A stretch of 64,000 bases of DNA, taken from positions 310,001-374,000 of the forward strand of contig NZ_JAFKHE010000012.1 of the NCBI RefSeq assembly GCF_017307495.1, read 5' to 3'. Positions 11,195 to 20,430 of the stretch are shown piece after piece. A model generated the notes under the pieces. It did not search any database. It was not told the DNA's origin and was given only the letters and a program-made list of their open reading frames with translations. The stretch's first letter is position 1, and each line of letters opens with the position of its first letter. Both the position numbers and the translations under genes were made by a program. This stretch comes from Devosia sp. Its GTDB lineage: Bacteria > Pseudomonadota > Alphaproteobacteria > Rhizobiales > Devosiaceae.

Positions 11195-12143
11195 GGGCGA
11201 GCTTGGCCATCCGTGCTGCGCGAAGCTTCTCGAAGTCTTCGCCGGCGTGATGCGAGGAGCGCGTGAGCGGGCTCGAGGAGACCAGCAGGAAGCCCTTGGT
11301 CGTCGCCACGGTTGCGTACGACTTGAACTCTTCCGGGGTCACGAACCGCGCGACCGGGTGGTGCTTCTTGGTCGGCGCAAGGTACTGGCCGATCGTCAGG
11401 AAGTCGACTTCGGCGGAACGCAGATCGTCCATCAGTTGCAGCACCTCGTTCCGCTCCTCGCCCAGCCCGACCATGATGCCGGACTTGGTGAACATCGTCG
11501 GATCGAGTTCCTTCACGCGTTGCAGCAGCCGGATCGAGTGGAAATAGCGCGCGCCGGGGCGGACCTTCAGGTACTTCGACGGCACCGTCTCGAGGTTGTG
11601 GTTGAACACATCGGGCTTGGCCGCAACGACAACCTCGAGCGCGCCGTCCTTGCGCAGGAAGTCGGGCGTCAGAATCTCGATGGTCGTCTTCGGCGTCCTG
11701 GCGCGGATCGCCCGGATCACCTGGGCGAAGTGCTCGGCGCCGCCGTCGGGAAGATCGTCACGATCGACTGAAGTGATCACCACATGCGCAAGGCCGAGCT
11801 TATCGACCGCGTTGGCCACGTTCTCGGGTTCCATCGGGTCTAGTGCGGTCGGCAGGCCCGTGCGCACGTTGCAGAAGGCGCAAGCGCGAGTGCAGATCTC
11901 GCCCATGATCATCATCGTCGCGTGCTTCTTGGACCAGCACTCGCCGATGTTGGGACAGCCCGCCTCCTCGCACACGGTGACCAGGTTGTTGTCGCGTACG
12001 ATCTGCTGGGTTTCGCGATAGATCGGCGAACCCGGCGCCTTGACGCGGATCCAGTCCGGCTTGCGCAGCATCTCGTTTTCAGGCCGGTTGGCCTTCTCGG
12101 GATGGCGCGGACGGGTGTCGATGCTGTCGATCAGGGTGACCAA
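11187..12143 (-). CDS. lipA: Lipoyl synthase LipA, TTG start
   Basis: Radical-SAM enzyme that inserts two sulfurs into octanoyl groups on E2-type lipoyl domains, including those encoded just upstream in pdhB and pdhC. The 318 residues show the auxiliary cluster cysteines C58, C63 and C69 ([12 protein letters not shown]) and the SAM cluster CxxxCxxC at C84, C88 and C91 (CTRACAFC). The family-like N-terminus MVTLIDS is read from a TTG codon preceded by AGGAACGTCC; the first in-frame ATG (residue 25) would drop conserved residues. It sits between a GlsB-type membrane protein gene and the coq10-like gene. Confidence 0.97.
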   Translation of the reverse strand: MVTLIDSIDTRPRHPEKANRPENEMLRKPDWIRVKAPGSPIYRETQQIVRDNNLVTVCEEAGCPNIGECWSKKHATMMIMGEICTRACAFCNVRTGLPTALDPMEPENVANAVDKLGLAHVVITSVDRDDLPDGGAEHFAQVIRAIRARTPKTTIEILTPDFLRKDGALEVVVAAKPDVFNHNLETVPSKYLKVRPGARYFHSIRLLQRVKELDPTMFTKSGIMVGLGEERNEVLQLMDDLRSAEVDFLTIGQYLAPTKKHHPVARFVTPEEFKSYATVATTKGFLLVSSSPLTRSSHHAGEDFEKLRAARMAKLAHA

Positions 12144-12152
12144 AGGACGTTC

Positions 12153-12416
12153 CTAGCCAATAAGGCGGGCGATGATGACCACGATGATGGCGCCCACCGT
12201 CGCAGTGATGATCTGGTTCAATATGGGGCTCCTGACCCCGAGGTTGACTCTGAGCGCCGTGAACAGGTAGCCGCCGACAAACGAGCCGATGACACCGCTG
12301 ACCAGGTACCCAATGATGCCGAGCCTGCCGCCACCCACGACGAGGCTGGCGAGGAACCCGGCAACGACGCCGATGACCAGGAAGATGACCAGCGAACGCG
12401 CGTCCATACCACCCAT
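12153..12416 (-). CDS. GlsB/YeaQ/YmgE-family small membrane protein 1
   Basis: An 87-residue hydrophobic protein with about three membrane helices and glycine zippers (GVVAGFLASLVVGGG, GIIGYLVSGVIGSFVGGYL, ITATVGAIIVVIIARLIG). It belongs to the transglycosylase-associated/YeaQ family, whose members are stress-induced but have no proven activity. I chose the ATG giving MGGMDARS because GGGGAGAGG lies just upstream; a longer open frame to 12509 has no good site and no membrane-protein character. It is the downstream member of a tandem pair placed between lpdA and lipA. Confidence 0.88.
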   Translation of the reverse strand: MGGMDARSLVIFLVIGVVAGFLASLVVGGGRLGIIGYLVSGVIGSFVGGYLFTALRVNLGVRSPILNQIITATVGAIIVVIIARLIG

Positions 12417-12524
12417 CTGCGCCTCTCCCCCCTGCTGCTTATCCGGCACGCCCATCTTATTCCCCACGCAGTCCCGCTCCGATATCGCGTCCGGGCCTGG
12501 AGCATTCAACCCCGGCGCAAGCCG

Positions 12525-12821
12525 CTACTTGACGATGACCCGCGCCACGAGGATCACCACGATAGCACCGATCGTCGCCGTGACGATCTGGCTGACGAGA
12601 GCGTTACCGATCGGCAGTTCGACCTTGGCGAGCGTCAGCACGTAGCCGCCCACGACCGAGCCGATCACGCCGACGATCAGGTTCCTGAGCAAGCCGCCAC
12701 CACCGAGGATCAGGCTCGCGATCCAGCCGGCGAGCAGGCCGATGCCGAGGAAGATGAGCAGCGAGGTGATCTCTGGCGACATGAGAGGGAGGTCCAAGGG
12801 TGGAACAGGGTGGGCGTTCAT
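12525..12821 (-). CDS. GlsB/YeaQ/YmgE-family small membrane protein 2
   Basis: Paralogue of the next gene downstream, with the same three-helix layout (SLLIFLGIGLLAGWIASLIL, LIVGVIGSVVGGYVLTLAKV, IVTATIGAIVVILVARVIVK). The frame allows 98 residues from the ATG at 12821 or 85 residues from the ATG at 12782 (MSPEITSLL). The shorter form fits the usual 80-90 residue family length, but neither start has a clear ribosome binding site, so the start is unresolved. The conserved ends of the two paralogues suggest an old tandem duplication. Function unknown; probably envelope stress. Confidence 0.85.
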   Translation of the reverse strand: MNAHPVPPLDLPLMSPEITSLLIFLGIGLLAGWIASLILGGGGLLRNLIVGVIGSVVGGYVLTLAKVELPIGNALVSQIVTATIGAIVVILVARVIVK

Positions 12822-12839
12822 TCTGGCTGCAACCGCCCG

Positions 12840-14279
12840 CTAGATGTTCAAGGCGCGGCCGTAGGCGTCTAGCGCGCTCTCCTTCATGGCCTCGGACAGC
12901 GTCGGGTGCGGGAAGATGGTGTGGAACAGATCCTCTTCCGTGGTTTCGAGGCCGATGGCGACCACGAAGCCCTGGATCAGTTCCGTGACTTCCGCGCCGA
13001 CCATGTGCGCTCCGAGCAGTTCCCCGGTCTTGGCGTCGAAGATCGTCTTGACGATCCCCTCGATCTCGCCCAGCGCGATAGCCTTGCCGTTGGCCCGGAA
13101 CGGGAAGCGGCCGACCTTGATGTCGCGTCCGGCTTCCTTGGCCTTGGCCTCCGTGAGGCCGACGCTCGCCACCTGCGGCTCGCAATAGGTGCAGCCGGGA
13201 ACGCGCAGCTTGTCCAGCGGATGCACCTTCATGCCCGCGATGGTCTCGACCGTGATCACCGCCTCGTGCTCGGCCTTGTGGGCCAGCATCGGCGGCCCGG
13301 CGACGTCGCCGATGGCCCAGACGCCCGGCACGTTGGTCCGGCCATAGGCGTCGATGGCGATGGCGCCGCGCTCCAGCTTCACACCCAGTTTCTCGAGCCC
13401 AAGGTTCTCGGTGTTGCACTGCACGCCGACGGCCGAGATCAGCCGTTCGCCGGTGATCTCCTGCCTTGATCCGTCCTTGAGTTCGACATGGGCGACGACG
13501 CCGTCCTTGTTCTTGTCGACCTTGGTCACCTTGGCCTCGGTCAGGATCTTGATGCCCCGGCGCTCAAAGCGCTTGCGTACGATGGTGGCGATCTCGGCGT
13601 CCTCGACCGGCAGCACCTGCGGCAGCAACTCGATGACGGTCACCTCGGCACCCATTGATCGGTAGAAGGAGGCAAACTCCATCCCGATGGCGCCCGAGCC
13701 CATGACCACCAGCGACTTCGGGAAGCTGGGCGGCTTCATCGCCTCGAAATACGTCCAGATGCGCTCGCCGTCGGGCTCGATCCCCGGCAGGACGCGCGGC
13801 CGTGCGCCGGTCGCGATGATAATGTTCTTCGCCTTGTACGTTCCCTCGGCCAGCGTGTCCTTCGGCTTGGGCCACTGCGGCTCGACCGGCTTCTTGGACA
13901 TCGCGGAGACCTTGATCTCGCCCGGCGCGGCGAGCTGTGCTTCGCCCCAGATGATGTCGATCTTGTTCTGCTTCATCAGGAACTGCACGCCATTGTTCAT
14001 GCGCCCGGCGATCTTGCGCGAGCGCTCGACGATGGCAGCGATGTCGAAGCCGAACTTGTCGGCCGACAGACCATATTCCGACGCATGCGTCATGTGGCCG
14101 TAGATCTCTGCCGATCGCAGCAGCGCCTTGGTCGGGATGCAGCCCCAGTTCGAGCAGATGCCGGCCATGTGCTCGCGCTCGACGATTGCGGTCTTGAGGC
14201 CGAGCTGCGCGGCGCGGATCGCGGCGGTATAGCCGCCCGGGCCGGCTCCGATGACGATCAGGTCGTATTGGTCAGCCAT
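12840..14279 (-). CDS. lpdA: Dihydrolipoyl dehydrogenase (E3)
   Basis: Flavoprotein that reoxidises dihydrolipoyl groups of the pyruvate dehydrogenase complex with NAD+. The 479 residues show the FAD-binding GAGPGGYTAA at 11-20, the redox-active pair C42/C47 in GICSNWGCIPTK, the NAD-binding GSGAIGMEFASFYRSMGAEV and the C-terminal interface with HPTLSE, which supplies the catalytic His. The GICxNWGCIPTK version is the form usually tied to alphaproteobacterial PDH. It follows the GNAT gene by one base after that gene's stop and closes the set of PDH subunits on this strand. Confidence 0.97.
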   Translation of the reverse strand: MADQYDLIVIGAGPGGYTAAIRAAQLGLKTAIVEREHMAGICSNWGCIPTKALLRSAEIYGHMTHASEYGLSADKFGFDIAAIVERSRKIAGRMNNGVQFLMKQNKIDIIWGEAQLAAPGEIKVSAMSKKPVEPQWPKPKDTLAEGTYKAKNIIIATGARPRVLPGIEPDGERIWTYFEAMKPPSFPKSLVVMGSGAIGMEFASFYRSMGAEVTVIELLPQVLPVEDAEIATIVRKRFERRGIKILTEAKVTKVDKNKDGVVAHVELKDGSRQEITGERLISAVGVQCNTENLGLEKLGVKLERGAIAIDAYGRTNVPGVWAIGDVAGPPMLAHKAEHEAVITVETIAGMKVHPLDKLRVPGCTYCEPQVASVGLTEAKAKEAGRDIKVGRFPFRANGKAIALGEIEGIVKTIFDAKTGELLGAHMVGAEVTELIQGFVVAIGLETTEEDLFHTIFPHPTLSEAMKESALDAYGRALNI

Positions 14280-14280
14280 C

Positions 14281-14871
14281 TCAGTTGTCCTTCACCATCA
14301 AGAGCCAGTCCTTGCCTGGCCGCGTTCCATCCGGATACCGGTGCATCGGTCGCGCCGCGGCGACCAGGAAGCCATCGCGCTCGTAAAGTCTGCGCGCGCC
14401 GGTATTTTCGTCTTCGACGATCAGGGCCAGGCCCCGCCGCCCTGTCTCGGCCCGCTTCTGTTCCGCGAGCGACATGAGTTGTCTGCCTATGCCCTTGCTC
14501 CGCCAGGGCTTATGGACCGCCAGCATCGAGATGAACCACTTGCCGCCGGCGAGCCACTCGAGCTCGATGATCGGCCTGAGGAAGGCCTCCGTCTGCGGAG
14601 TGTCGGGCATGGTGTCCGGTTCAGGATAGCCGAGCAGCATGCCGACAATTTCTCCGTCACTCTCGGCCATGCTGGCGTTGCGCCAGTTGAGCCCACTGGT
14701 CTCGTCGAGCATATCGAGCCTGCCGACCTCGGCAGGATCATAGGTCCCTTCAGCCCGCTCGTCATGGCGCCAGCCGATGCCGATACCGCCGTGCGTCGCT
14801 ATGTTGACCAGCAGCGCCACCTCGCTCGCATCGGCCTTCGTTGCCGGGCGAATGGTGATTGGGACGGTCAC
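14281..14871 (-). CDS. GNAT-family N-acetyltransferase, GTG start
   Basis: A 196-residue single-domain acetyltransferase of the GNAT fold. The acetyl-CoA loop is visible as VHKPWRSKGIGRQLMSLA (V/I-x-x-x-x-R-x-x-G-x-G/A), followed by LIVEDENTGARRLYERDGF, the typical motif B helix. Substrate cannot be inferred. I start it at a GTG that overlaps the stop of the upstream SGNH gene (GTGA), with AAAGAGGTG upstream; an open extension to 15027 would run through the neighbouring gene. It is a passenger between pdhC and lpdA. Confidence 0.88.
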   Translation of the reverse strand: MTVPITIRPATKADASEVALLVNIATHGGIGIGWRHDERAEGTYDPAEVGRLDMLDETSGLNWRNASMAESDGEIVGMLLGYPEPDTMPDTPQTEAFLRPIIELEWLAGGKWFISMLAVHKPWRSKGIGRQLMSLAEQKRAETGRRGLALIVEDENTGARRLYERDGFLVAAARPMHRYPDGTRPGKDWLLMVKDN

Positions 14872-15512
14872 AGGCCCAGCACCTCTTTCACTAGTGGTGC
14901 CAGCCCCTCCCCGATCCTGCGCGTGTTCTCGGCATCGAGGTGCACGCCATCCGCGGGATCGGGCGATGCGACAGTCGCGGCGTCGAAGAAGGCAACGCCG
15001 TACTCGTCGGCGCGCTGCTTGTACCAACGGGCGAAGAGCTTGGATTGCAGGATCGCATCATCGCCGAAATGCAACATCATCTCGGGATGGTCGGTATCGC
15101 ACAGGTGCGGCGGGGCCACGAGGATGATCTTCGGCGCGGTGTCGCCTGGCTTCTGGTAGTGGCCGCGCACGATCTGGACCAACCGGCGCATGCCGTTGGC
15201 CGCCTCCTGCGCCGTCCGCCCGTGGAACGGCTTCAAGTCGTTGGTGCCCAGCATGATGATGACGAGATCGAGCGGCGAGTGCGACGAGAGCAACGTCGGC
15301 AGGATGCGCGAGCCGTTCCGGTCCGCCGCGTCCCACCAGTCGTCGTGCACCGTAGTGCGCCCGCCCAGCCCCTCGGCGATCACCCGCGCCTGGCCACCGA
15401 GCGCCCGCTCGAGTGTCGTCGGCCAGCGGTCATCGTACGGATGTCGAGCACCGCCCGGGATGGGGTTTGCGCCAAACGTGAGGCTGTCGCCGAAGGCGAG
15501 AATGGTCTTCAT
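14868..15512 (-). CDS. SGNH/GDSL-family esterase or lipase
   Basis: A 214-residue SGNH-hydrolase. Block I is FGDSLTFG with the catalytic Ser near residue 9, block II has the Gly of EGLGGRTT, block III is LGTNDLKPF with the oxyanion Asn, and block V is DGVHLD with the catalytic Asp and His. There is no signal peptide, so it is probably cytoplasmic. Similar proteins act on aryl or acetyl esters of sugars or lipids, but the natural substrate is unknown. It is translationally coupled to the GNAT gene below and follows pdhC by 16 bases. Confidence 0.9.
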   Translation of the reverse strand: MKTILAFGDSLTFGANPIPGGARHPYDDRWPTTLERALGGQARVIAEGLGGRTTVHDDWWDAADRNGSRILPTLLSSHSPLDLVIIMLGTNDLKPFHGRTAQEAANGMRRLVQIVRGHYQKPGDTAPKIILVAPPHLCDTDHPEMMLHFGDDAILQSKLFARWYKQRADEYGVAFFDAATVASPDPADGVHLDAENTRRIGEGLAPLVKEVLGL

Positions 15513-15528
15513 CGCGAGTCCCCTGCCC

Positions 15529-16878
15529 TCAGGCCAGCATCATCACGGGCGTTTCGATCAGTCCCTTGAACGCGGCCAGCAGTTCGGCGCCGAGTGCGCC
15601 ATCCACCGCGCGGTGGTCGCAGCTTAGCGTCACGGTCATAAAGTTGGCCGTCTTGATCTGGCCCTTCTCGACATAGACGCGCTCCTCCCCGGCGCCGACC
15701 GCCAAGATCGTGCCGTGCGGCGGATTGATCACCGCCTGGAAGTTCTTGATGCCGTACATACCGAGGTTGCTGACAGATGACGAACCACCCTGGTACTCGT
15801 GCGGTGCGAGTTTCTTGCCACGGGCACGCGTCGCGAGGTCCTTCACTTCCTCCGATATCTGACGCAGCGACTTGGTATCGCAAGCCTTCACCACCGGCGT
15901 AAACAAGCCACCCGGCACTGCGACCGCGACCGCTACGTCGGCGTGCTTGTGGTAGAGGATCGAGTCCCCGGCCCAGGTCGCATTGGCCATCGGAACCTGC
16001 ATCAGCGCCGCGGCCCAGGCCTTCATCACGAAGTCATTGACCGAGAGCTTGTAAGTCGGCTTGCCGTCCTTGAGCGGGGCGGCCGCATTGATCTGCTCGC
16101 GGGCCAAGAGCAGTGCGTCGATCTTGCAGTCGAGCGACAAGTAAAAATGCGGGATGGTCTGCTTGGCTTCGGTGAGCCGTGCGGCGACGACCTTACGCAT
16201 GCCGTCATTCGGCACGAGTTCGTAGCTGCCCTCGGGATAGAGGGCCAGCACCTGCGCCTTGGTCATGCCGCCGGCGAGGGTAGCGCCACCGGTGGGCGCT
16301 GCCGCGGCAGCCGAAGCGGGAGCCTTGAGCGGAGCCTTGCCGGACCTGGCGGCTTCGACGTCGGACTTCACCACGCGGCCGCGCGGACCGGTGCCGGAGA
16401 TGGCGGAGAGCTCGATGCCGGCGTCCCGGGCGAGGCGCTTGGCGAGCGGCGACGCGAAGACGCGGGCACCGTTCGCTGCCGCAGGAGCGGGTGCGGCAGC
16501 TTTCGCCGGTGCCGGTGCGGCAGCTGCAGGCGTCGGCGCAGCAGCGGGGGTCGCTGCCGGTGCCTTGGCGGCCGGGGCTGCAACGGGAGCCGGCGTAGGC
16601 GCTGCAGCCGGGGCCTTCACGTCGGCCGCAGTCTCGCCTTCGGTGAGGATCACGGCGATGACGGCGTTGACCTTCACGTTTTCGGTGCCCTCGGGGACCA
16701 CGATCTTGCCGATCCTGCCCTCGTCGACGGCCTCGACTTCCATCGTCGCCTTGTCGGTCTCGATCTCGGCGATCACGTCACCAGAGGAGACGCTGTCGCC
16801 TTCCTTCACGTGCCACTTGGCGAGCTTGCCCTCCTCCATCGTGGGAGAGAGCGCGGGCATGGTGATGTTGATGCTCAT
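15529..16878 (-). CDS. pdhC: Pyruvate dehydrogenase E2, dihydrolipoyl acetyltransferase
   Basis: Core subunit that transfers acetyl groups from lipoyl-lysine to CoA. The 449 residues contain one lipoyl domain (1-78) with the lipoylation site K43 in [13 protein letters not shown], a long Ala/Pro-rich flexible linker (about 84-140), a peripheral subunit-binding domain starting [14 protein letters not shown], a second Ala-rich linker and the catalytic domain ending with SCDHRAVDG, which holds the active-site His and Asp. Only one lipoyl domain is here; another is fused to PdhB. It begins 6 bases after the deaminase-like gene ends. Confidence 0.98.
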   Translation of the reverse strand: MSINITMPALSPTMEEGKLAKWHVKEGDSVSSGDVIAEIETDKATMEVEAVDEGRIGKIVVPEGTENVKVNAVIAVILTEGETAADVKAPAAAPTPAPVAAPAAKAPAATPAAAPTPAAAAPAPAKAAAPAPAAANGARVFASPLAKRLARDAGIELSAISGTGPRGRVVKSDVEAARSGKAPLKAPASAAAAAPTGGATLAGGMTKAQVLALYPEGSYELVPNDGMRKVVAARLTEAKQTIPHFYLSLDCKIDALLLAREQINAAAPLKDGKPTYKLSVNDFVMKAWAAALMQVPMANATWAGDSILYHKHADVAVAVAVPGGLFTPVVKACDTKSLRQISEEVKDLATRARGKKLAPHEYQGGSSSVSNLGMYGIKNFQAVINPPHGTILAVGAGEERVYVEKGQIKTANFMTVTLSCDHRAVDGALGAELLAAFKGLIETPVMMLA

Positions 16879-16884
16879 GGTGCC

Positions 16885-17334
16885 TTACTCGCCGATATCT
16901 TCGTTCCAGAGTTCGGGATGCTTCTCGATGAACCCGGCCATCATGTGCTCGCAGCGCTCTTCGTGGTAGTCCACCACATCGACGCCAGCCAGCGACAGCA
17001 CGTCCTGGAAGCCCTTGAAATTCTTCGATTCAGCCACGACCACGCGGGAGATGCCGAACTGGATGATGGTACCTGTGCACATCATGCAGGGGCTGAGCGT
17101 GGTGTAGCAGGTGACGTCCCTGTAGGTCCGCTGCCGGCCAGCGTTCTGGATCGCATCCATCTCGCCGTGCAGGATCGGATCGCCGTTCTGCACGCGCCGG
17201 TTATGGCCGCGACCGATGATCTCGCCGTTGCGTACGAGGACCGAGCCGATCGGAATCCCGCCTTCGGCGAGGCCGAGTTGGGCCTCCGCGTAGGCCGCAT
17301 CGAGAAACTTCGGGTCATCGGCCAGCATCGGCAT
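16885..17334 (-). CDS. Cytosine-deaminase-like nucleobase/nucleoside deaminase
   Basis: A 149-residue zinc deaminase of the cytidine-deaminase-like fold. The catalytic motif is HGEMDAIQNAGR (zinc His and proton-shuttling Glu) and the zinc cysteines are in LSPCMMCTG. The HGEMD form, the lack of an arginine-rich RNA-binding tail and the C-terminal helix ending HPELWNEDIGE resemble fungal-type cytosine deaminases more than tRNA adenosine deaminase TadA. I chose the ATG at 17334 (MPMLADD), two bases after the pdhB stop; a longer start at 17361 would overlap pdhB. It lies inside the pdhB-pdhC interval, an unexpected place for a pyrimidine salvage enzyme. Confidence 0.85.
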   Translation of the reverse strand: MPMLADDPKFLDAAYAEAQLGLAEGGIPIGSVLVRNGEIIGRGHNRRVQNGDPILHGEMDAIQNAGRQRTYRDVTCYTTLSPCMMCTGTIIQFGISRVVVAESKNFKGFQDVLSLAGVDVVDYHEERCEHMMAGFIEKHPELWNEDIGE

Positions 17335-17338
17335 GCCG

Positions 17339-18727
17339 TCAGCTCCGGTAGGTGACCGCATTCACCGCCGCGATAACCTCGTCGACGCTGGGCAGCGCCA
17401 GCTTCTCGAGGTTGGCCGCGTAGGGCATCGGCACGTCCTTGCCGGTGACGCGGGTGGGCGGAGCGTCGAGGTAGTCGAACGCCTCGGAGGTGACGACGGC
17501 TGCCAGCTCGGCGCCTATGCCGCCCTGCGGCCAGCCCTCTTCCACCGTCACCAGCCGGCCGGTCTTCTTGACGGACTCGATGACGGTCTTGGTATCCATC
17601 GGGCGCAGCGTGCGCAGGTCGATCAGCTCGACATCGAGGCCAGCCGCGACCAGCTTCTCGGTCGCCTGGGTGGCATAGCGCATGCCCATCGAGAACGACA
17701 CGATGGTCACGTCCTTGCCTTGGCGGGCGATGCGCGCCTTGCCGATCGGCAGCACGTAGTCGTCGACCTTGGGCACGAGCCCCGTCGAGCCATAGAGGAT
17801 CTCGTTCTCGAGGAACGCCACCGGGGTGTTCGAACGGATGGCAGCCTTGAGCAGACCCTTGGCGTCTGCGGCGCTGAACGGCGCGACGACGTAAAGGCCC
17901 GGGATGTGGCTGTACCAGGCCGAATAGTCCTGGCTGTGCTGCGCCGCGACGCGCGCAGCGGCACCATTGGGGCCCCGGAACACGATCGGCGCCGATACCT
18001 GACCGCCGGACATGTAGAGCTGCTTGGCGGCAGAGTTGATGATCTGGTCGATCGCCTGCATGGCGAAGTTCCAGGTCATGAATTCGACTATGGGACGCAG
18101 ACCGGCAAAGGCAGCACCGACAGCAAGGCCGGCGAATCCGTGCTCGGTGATCGGGGTGTCGACGACCCGCTTGGGCCCGAACTCCTGCAGCAGGCCCTGG
18201 CTGATCTTGTATGCGCCCTGGTACTCGGCCACTTCCTCGCCCATGAGGAAGATATCCGGGTCGCGCCGCATTTCCTCGGCCATCGCCTCGTTGAGAGCCT
18301 GGCGGACGGTCATTTCGACCATCTCGACCCCAGCAGGCAGGTCCGGATCGGCGGCCGCAACAAACGACGGCGCGGCGGGTGCCGCAGCTTGGGCCGGGGC
18401 CGCCTCGGCGACCTTCTCGGCGACGACCACAGGCGCCTCGATGGGCTCGGGCGCGGTCTTTGCAACCGGAGGAGCCTCAAGGGTCTCGCCTTCACCCTGC
18501 ACCTGAGCGATCGGCTCGTTGACCTTCACGCCCTCGGTGCCCTCGGGGATCAGGATCTTCACGACCTTGCCGCTGTCGACGCTCTCGACCTCCATGGTCG
18601 CCTTGTCGGTCTCGATCTCGGCCAATACGTCGCCGGGCTTGACCGTATCGCCTTCCTTGACCAGCCACTTGGAGAGTTTCCCCTCTTCCATGGTCGGCGA
18701 GAGTGCGGGCATCAGGATCGTGGGCAT
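17339..18727 (-). CDS. pdhB: Pyruvate dehydrogenase E1 beta subunit with N-terminal lipoyl domain
   Basis: Beta subunit of the E1 decarboxylase. Residues 1-77 are a lipoyl domain with lipoylation site K42 ([13 protein letters not shown]), joined by an Ala/Pro/Glu-rich linker (about 78-130) to the transketolase-like beta domain ([57 protein letters not shown]). At 462 residues it is longer than the plain ~330-residue beta subunit because of this lipoyl extension, which is characteristic of alphaproteobacteria. LipA, encoded downstream, would modify it. It starts 49 bases after pdhA. Confidence 0.98.
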   Translation of the reverse strand: MPTILMPALSPTMEEGKLSKWLVKEGDTVKPGDVLAEIETDKATMEVESVDSGKVVKILIPEGTEGVKVNEPIAQVQGEGETLEAPPVAKTAPEPIEAPVVVAEKVAEAAPAQAAAPAAPSFVAAADPDLPAGVEMVEMTVRQALNEAMAEEMRRDPDIFLMGEEVAEYQGAYKISQGLLQEFGPKRVVDTPITEHGFAGLAVGAAFAGLRPIVEFMTWNFAMQAIDQIINSAAKQLYMSGGQVSAPIVFRGPNGAAARVAAQHSQDYSAWYSHIPGLYVVAPFSAADAKGLLKAAIRSNTPVAFLENEILYGSTGLVPKVDDYVLPIGKARIARQGKDVTIVSFSMGMRYATQATEKLVAAGLDVELIDLRTLRPMDTKTVIESVKKTGRLVTVEEGWPQGGIGAELAAVVTSEAFDYLDAPPTRVTGKDVPMPYAANLEKLALPSVDEVIAAVNAVTYRS

Positions 18728-18776
18728 GCGAGGGTCTCCAGCGGGAGATCGAAAGGGGATGGTCTGAGAACGCCGA

Positions 18777-19790
18777 TCAGGCGGGAGCGTAGATGTCGGT
18801 CCACAGCTCGGAAGCGGCCGGCTCGGGATCGGAGGTGGCGAAGTCCGCTGCCTCAGTGACGATGGCGCGGATCTCGGTCTCGATTTCCTTGAGGCTGTCC
18901 TCGGTGCCGTAGCGCTTCTCGAGGATGCGGCTCTTCACCTGCTCGATCGGATCGTGCTCGGCGCGCATGGTCGAGACTTCGTCCTTGGTGCGGTACTTGG
19001 CCGGATCGGACATGGAGTGGCCACGGTAGCGATAGGTCAGCATCTCGAGGATGTAGGGACCCTTGCCGGACCGGGCATGATCGATCGCGCGCTTGGCGGC
19101 ATCGTACACCATGCGGATGTCCATGCCGTCCACCTGCTCGCCCTCGATGCCGAAGGAGATGCCGCGCTTGGAGAAGTTCGGCTGGCCGGAGGCACGCTCC
19201 ACCGAGGTGCCCATGCCGTAGCGATTGTTCTCGACGATATAGACGGCGGGCAGGTTCCAGAGCTTGGCCATGTTGAAGCTCTCGTACACCTGCCCCTGGT
19301 TGGCCGCGCCGTCGCCGAAATAGGAGATCGAGACAGTGCCGTCGTCGCGATATTTCGACGCGAACGCGAGGCCAGTGCCGAGGGATACCTGCGCTCCAAC
19401 GATGCCGTTGCCGCCGTAGAAGCGATGCTCGTTGGAGAACATGTGCATCGAACCGCCCTTGCCCTTCGACAGGCCACCCTGGCGCCCGGTCAGCTCCGCC
19501 ATCACGCCCTTGGGATCGAGCCCCATGACGAGCATGTGTCCGTGGTCGCGATAACCGGTGATCTGCGCGTCCTTGCCCTTGTTCGAAGCCATGGTGACGC
19601 CGGTCACCACCGCTTCCTGGCCGATATAGAGATGGCAGAAGCCGCCGATCAGGCCCATGCCGTACATCTGGCCGGCCTTCTCTTCGAAGCGGCGGATGAG
19701 CAGCATTTCGCGGTAAGCGGTGAGTTCCTGTTCCTTGGTAAGTTCGGGGACGTTGGACTGGGCCGTCTTGGCCACCGCTTTACGCGCCAT
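18777..19790 (-). CDS. pdhA: Pyruvate dehydrogenase E1 alpha subunit
   Basis: Alpha subunit of the thiamine-diphosphate-dependent E1, which decarboxylates pyruvate. The 337 residues show the ThDP motif beginning [17 protein letters not shown] and ending VENN, the phosphate-contact segment GGSMHMFS, and the [14 protein letters not shown] loop that corresponds to the regulated loop of the mitochondrial enzyme. The ATG follows GGAG with 8-base spacing. That same GGAG is one arm of a perfect 10-bp inverted repeat in the leader, listed separately. It heads pdhA-pdhB-deaminase-pdhC. Confidence 0.98.
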   Translation of the reverse strand: MARKAVAKTAQSNVPELTKEQELTAYREMLLIRRFEEKAGQMYGMGLIGGFCHLYIGQEAVVTGVTMASNKGKDAQITGYRDHGHMLVMGLDPKGVMAELTGRQGGLSKGKGGSMHMFSNEHRFYGGNGIVGAQVSLGTGLAFASKYRDDGTVSISYFGDGAANQGQVYESFNMAKLWNLPAVYIVENNRYGMGTSVERASGQPNFSKRGISFGIEGEQVDGMDIRMVYDAAKRAIDHARSGKGPYILEMLTYRYRGHSMSDPAKYRTKDEVSTMRAEHDPIEQVKSRILEKRYGTEDSLKEIETEIRAIVTEAADFATSDPEPAASELWTDIYAPA

Positions 19791-19792
19791 GG

Positions 19793-19860
19793 GCTAAGCT
19801 CCGAATGGGGTATACCGCATCGCGCCCCAGGCATGAGGACGCGAACCGCGGGAGCTTAGC
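19793..19860 (-). promoter_or_regulatory. pdhA leader inverted repeat covering the ribosome binding site
   Basis: On the pdhA transcript the arm GCTAAGCTCC (19860-19851) is a perfect complement of GGAGCTTAGC (19802-19793); 48 bases separate them. The second arm contains the GGAG Shine-Dalgarno and ends two bases before the ATG, so pairing would hide the start site. The enclosed segment has further complementarity (CCGC/GCGG and CGCG pairs). Whether it is a riboswitch, an attenuator or a protein operator cannot be read from sequence alone. Confidence 0.55.
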
Positions 19861-19911
19861 GCACAATGACGTCAGACGCGAATCTCGGAATTACTCGAAG
19901 AAACGGCGCTA

Positions 19912-20307
19912 TCAGTCTATGCCGCCTTCAATAATTCCACTTAACTTGTCTGTGGTTGACGTCGAAGATGAACCTGCAAGCGGTTTACCGTTACTCGGGT
20001 CGACCATGACCACGATGTCGTCGGCCTGTGCCATCGACAGCAGCGCCCTTGCCCGCTCAGAGACCAGGTCCGGATCGAGCCGGGTGGTCTGGAACAGGTC
20101 GATCCGATGCCGATACGAATCGATCTCGGCCTGCAGCGCGCCGGACTTCGCATTGAGCTGGTCGATCTCGACCTCGAGCGCATCCTGGCTCTCGATGCCG
20201 AATTGCCCGGTGACGACACTATAGCCCAGATATCCCTGGAACGCGACCAGGCCCAAAGCGACTGCAACGTGGCGCCAGAAAGCGGGGCGTTTGAGGCGGG
20301 TGGGCAT
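19912..20307 (-). CDS. ftsB: FtsB/DivIC-family septum formation initiator
   Basis: A 131-residue bitopic division protein: short cytoplasmic N-terminus (MPTRLKRPAFWRH), one membrane helix (VAVALGLVAFQGYLGYSV) and a coiled coil (about 45-75, with LNAKSGALQAEIDSYRHRI). FtsB bridges FtsL and FtsQ in the divisome. I prefer the ATG at 20307 over one 33 bases upstream because it matches alphaproteobacterial relatives, though neither has a clear ribosome binding site. The eno-ftsB-pdhA order is standard in this group. Assignment to FtsB is by family and position. Confidence 0.88.
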   Translation of the reverse strand: MPTRLKRPAFWRHVAVALGLVAFQGYLGYSVVTGQFGIESQDALEVEIDQLNAKSGALQAEIDSYRHRIDLFQTTRLDPDLVSERARALLSMAQADDIVVMVDPSNGKPLAGSSSTSTTDKLSGIIEGGID

Positions 20308-20430
20308 TGGGCGGGACCGTTGGCTTAGCCCCGCCAACATAGTTCAGGGAGGATTAACGACGGGTTGCGGTCTTGCGAGGTGCCGTACCGTCTGCCTCTG
20401 TCCCGCACCGCCGCCCATCCCATCCACGGA

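Noticed and set aside
16885..17334. tRNA adenosine deaminase TadA
   Set aside because: The zinc motif and C-terminal region match fungal-type cytosine deaminase better, and the TadA-specific basic tail is absent.
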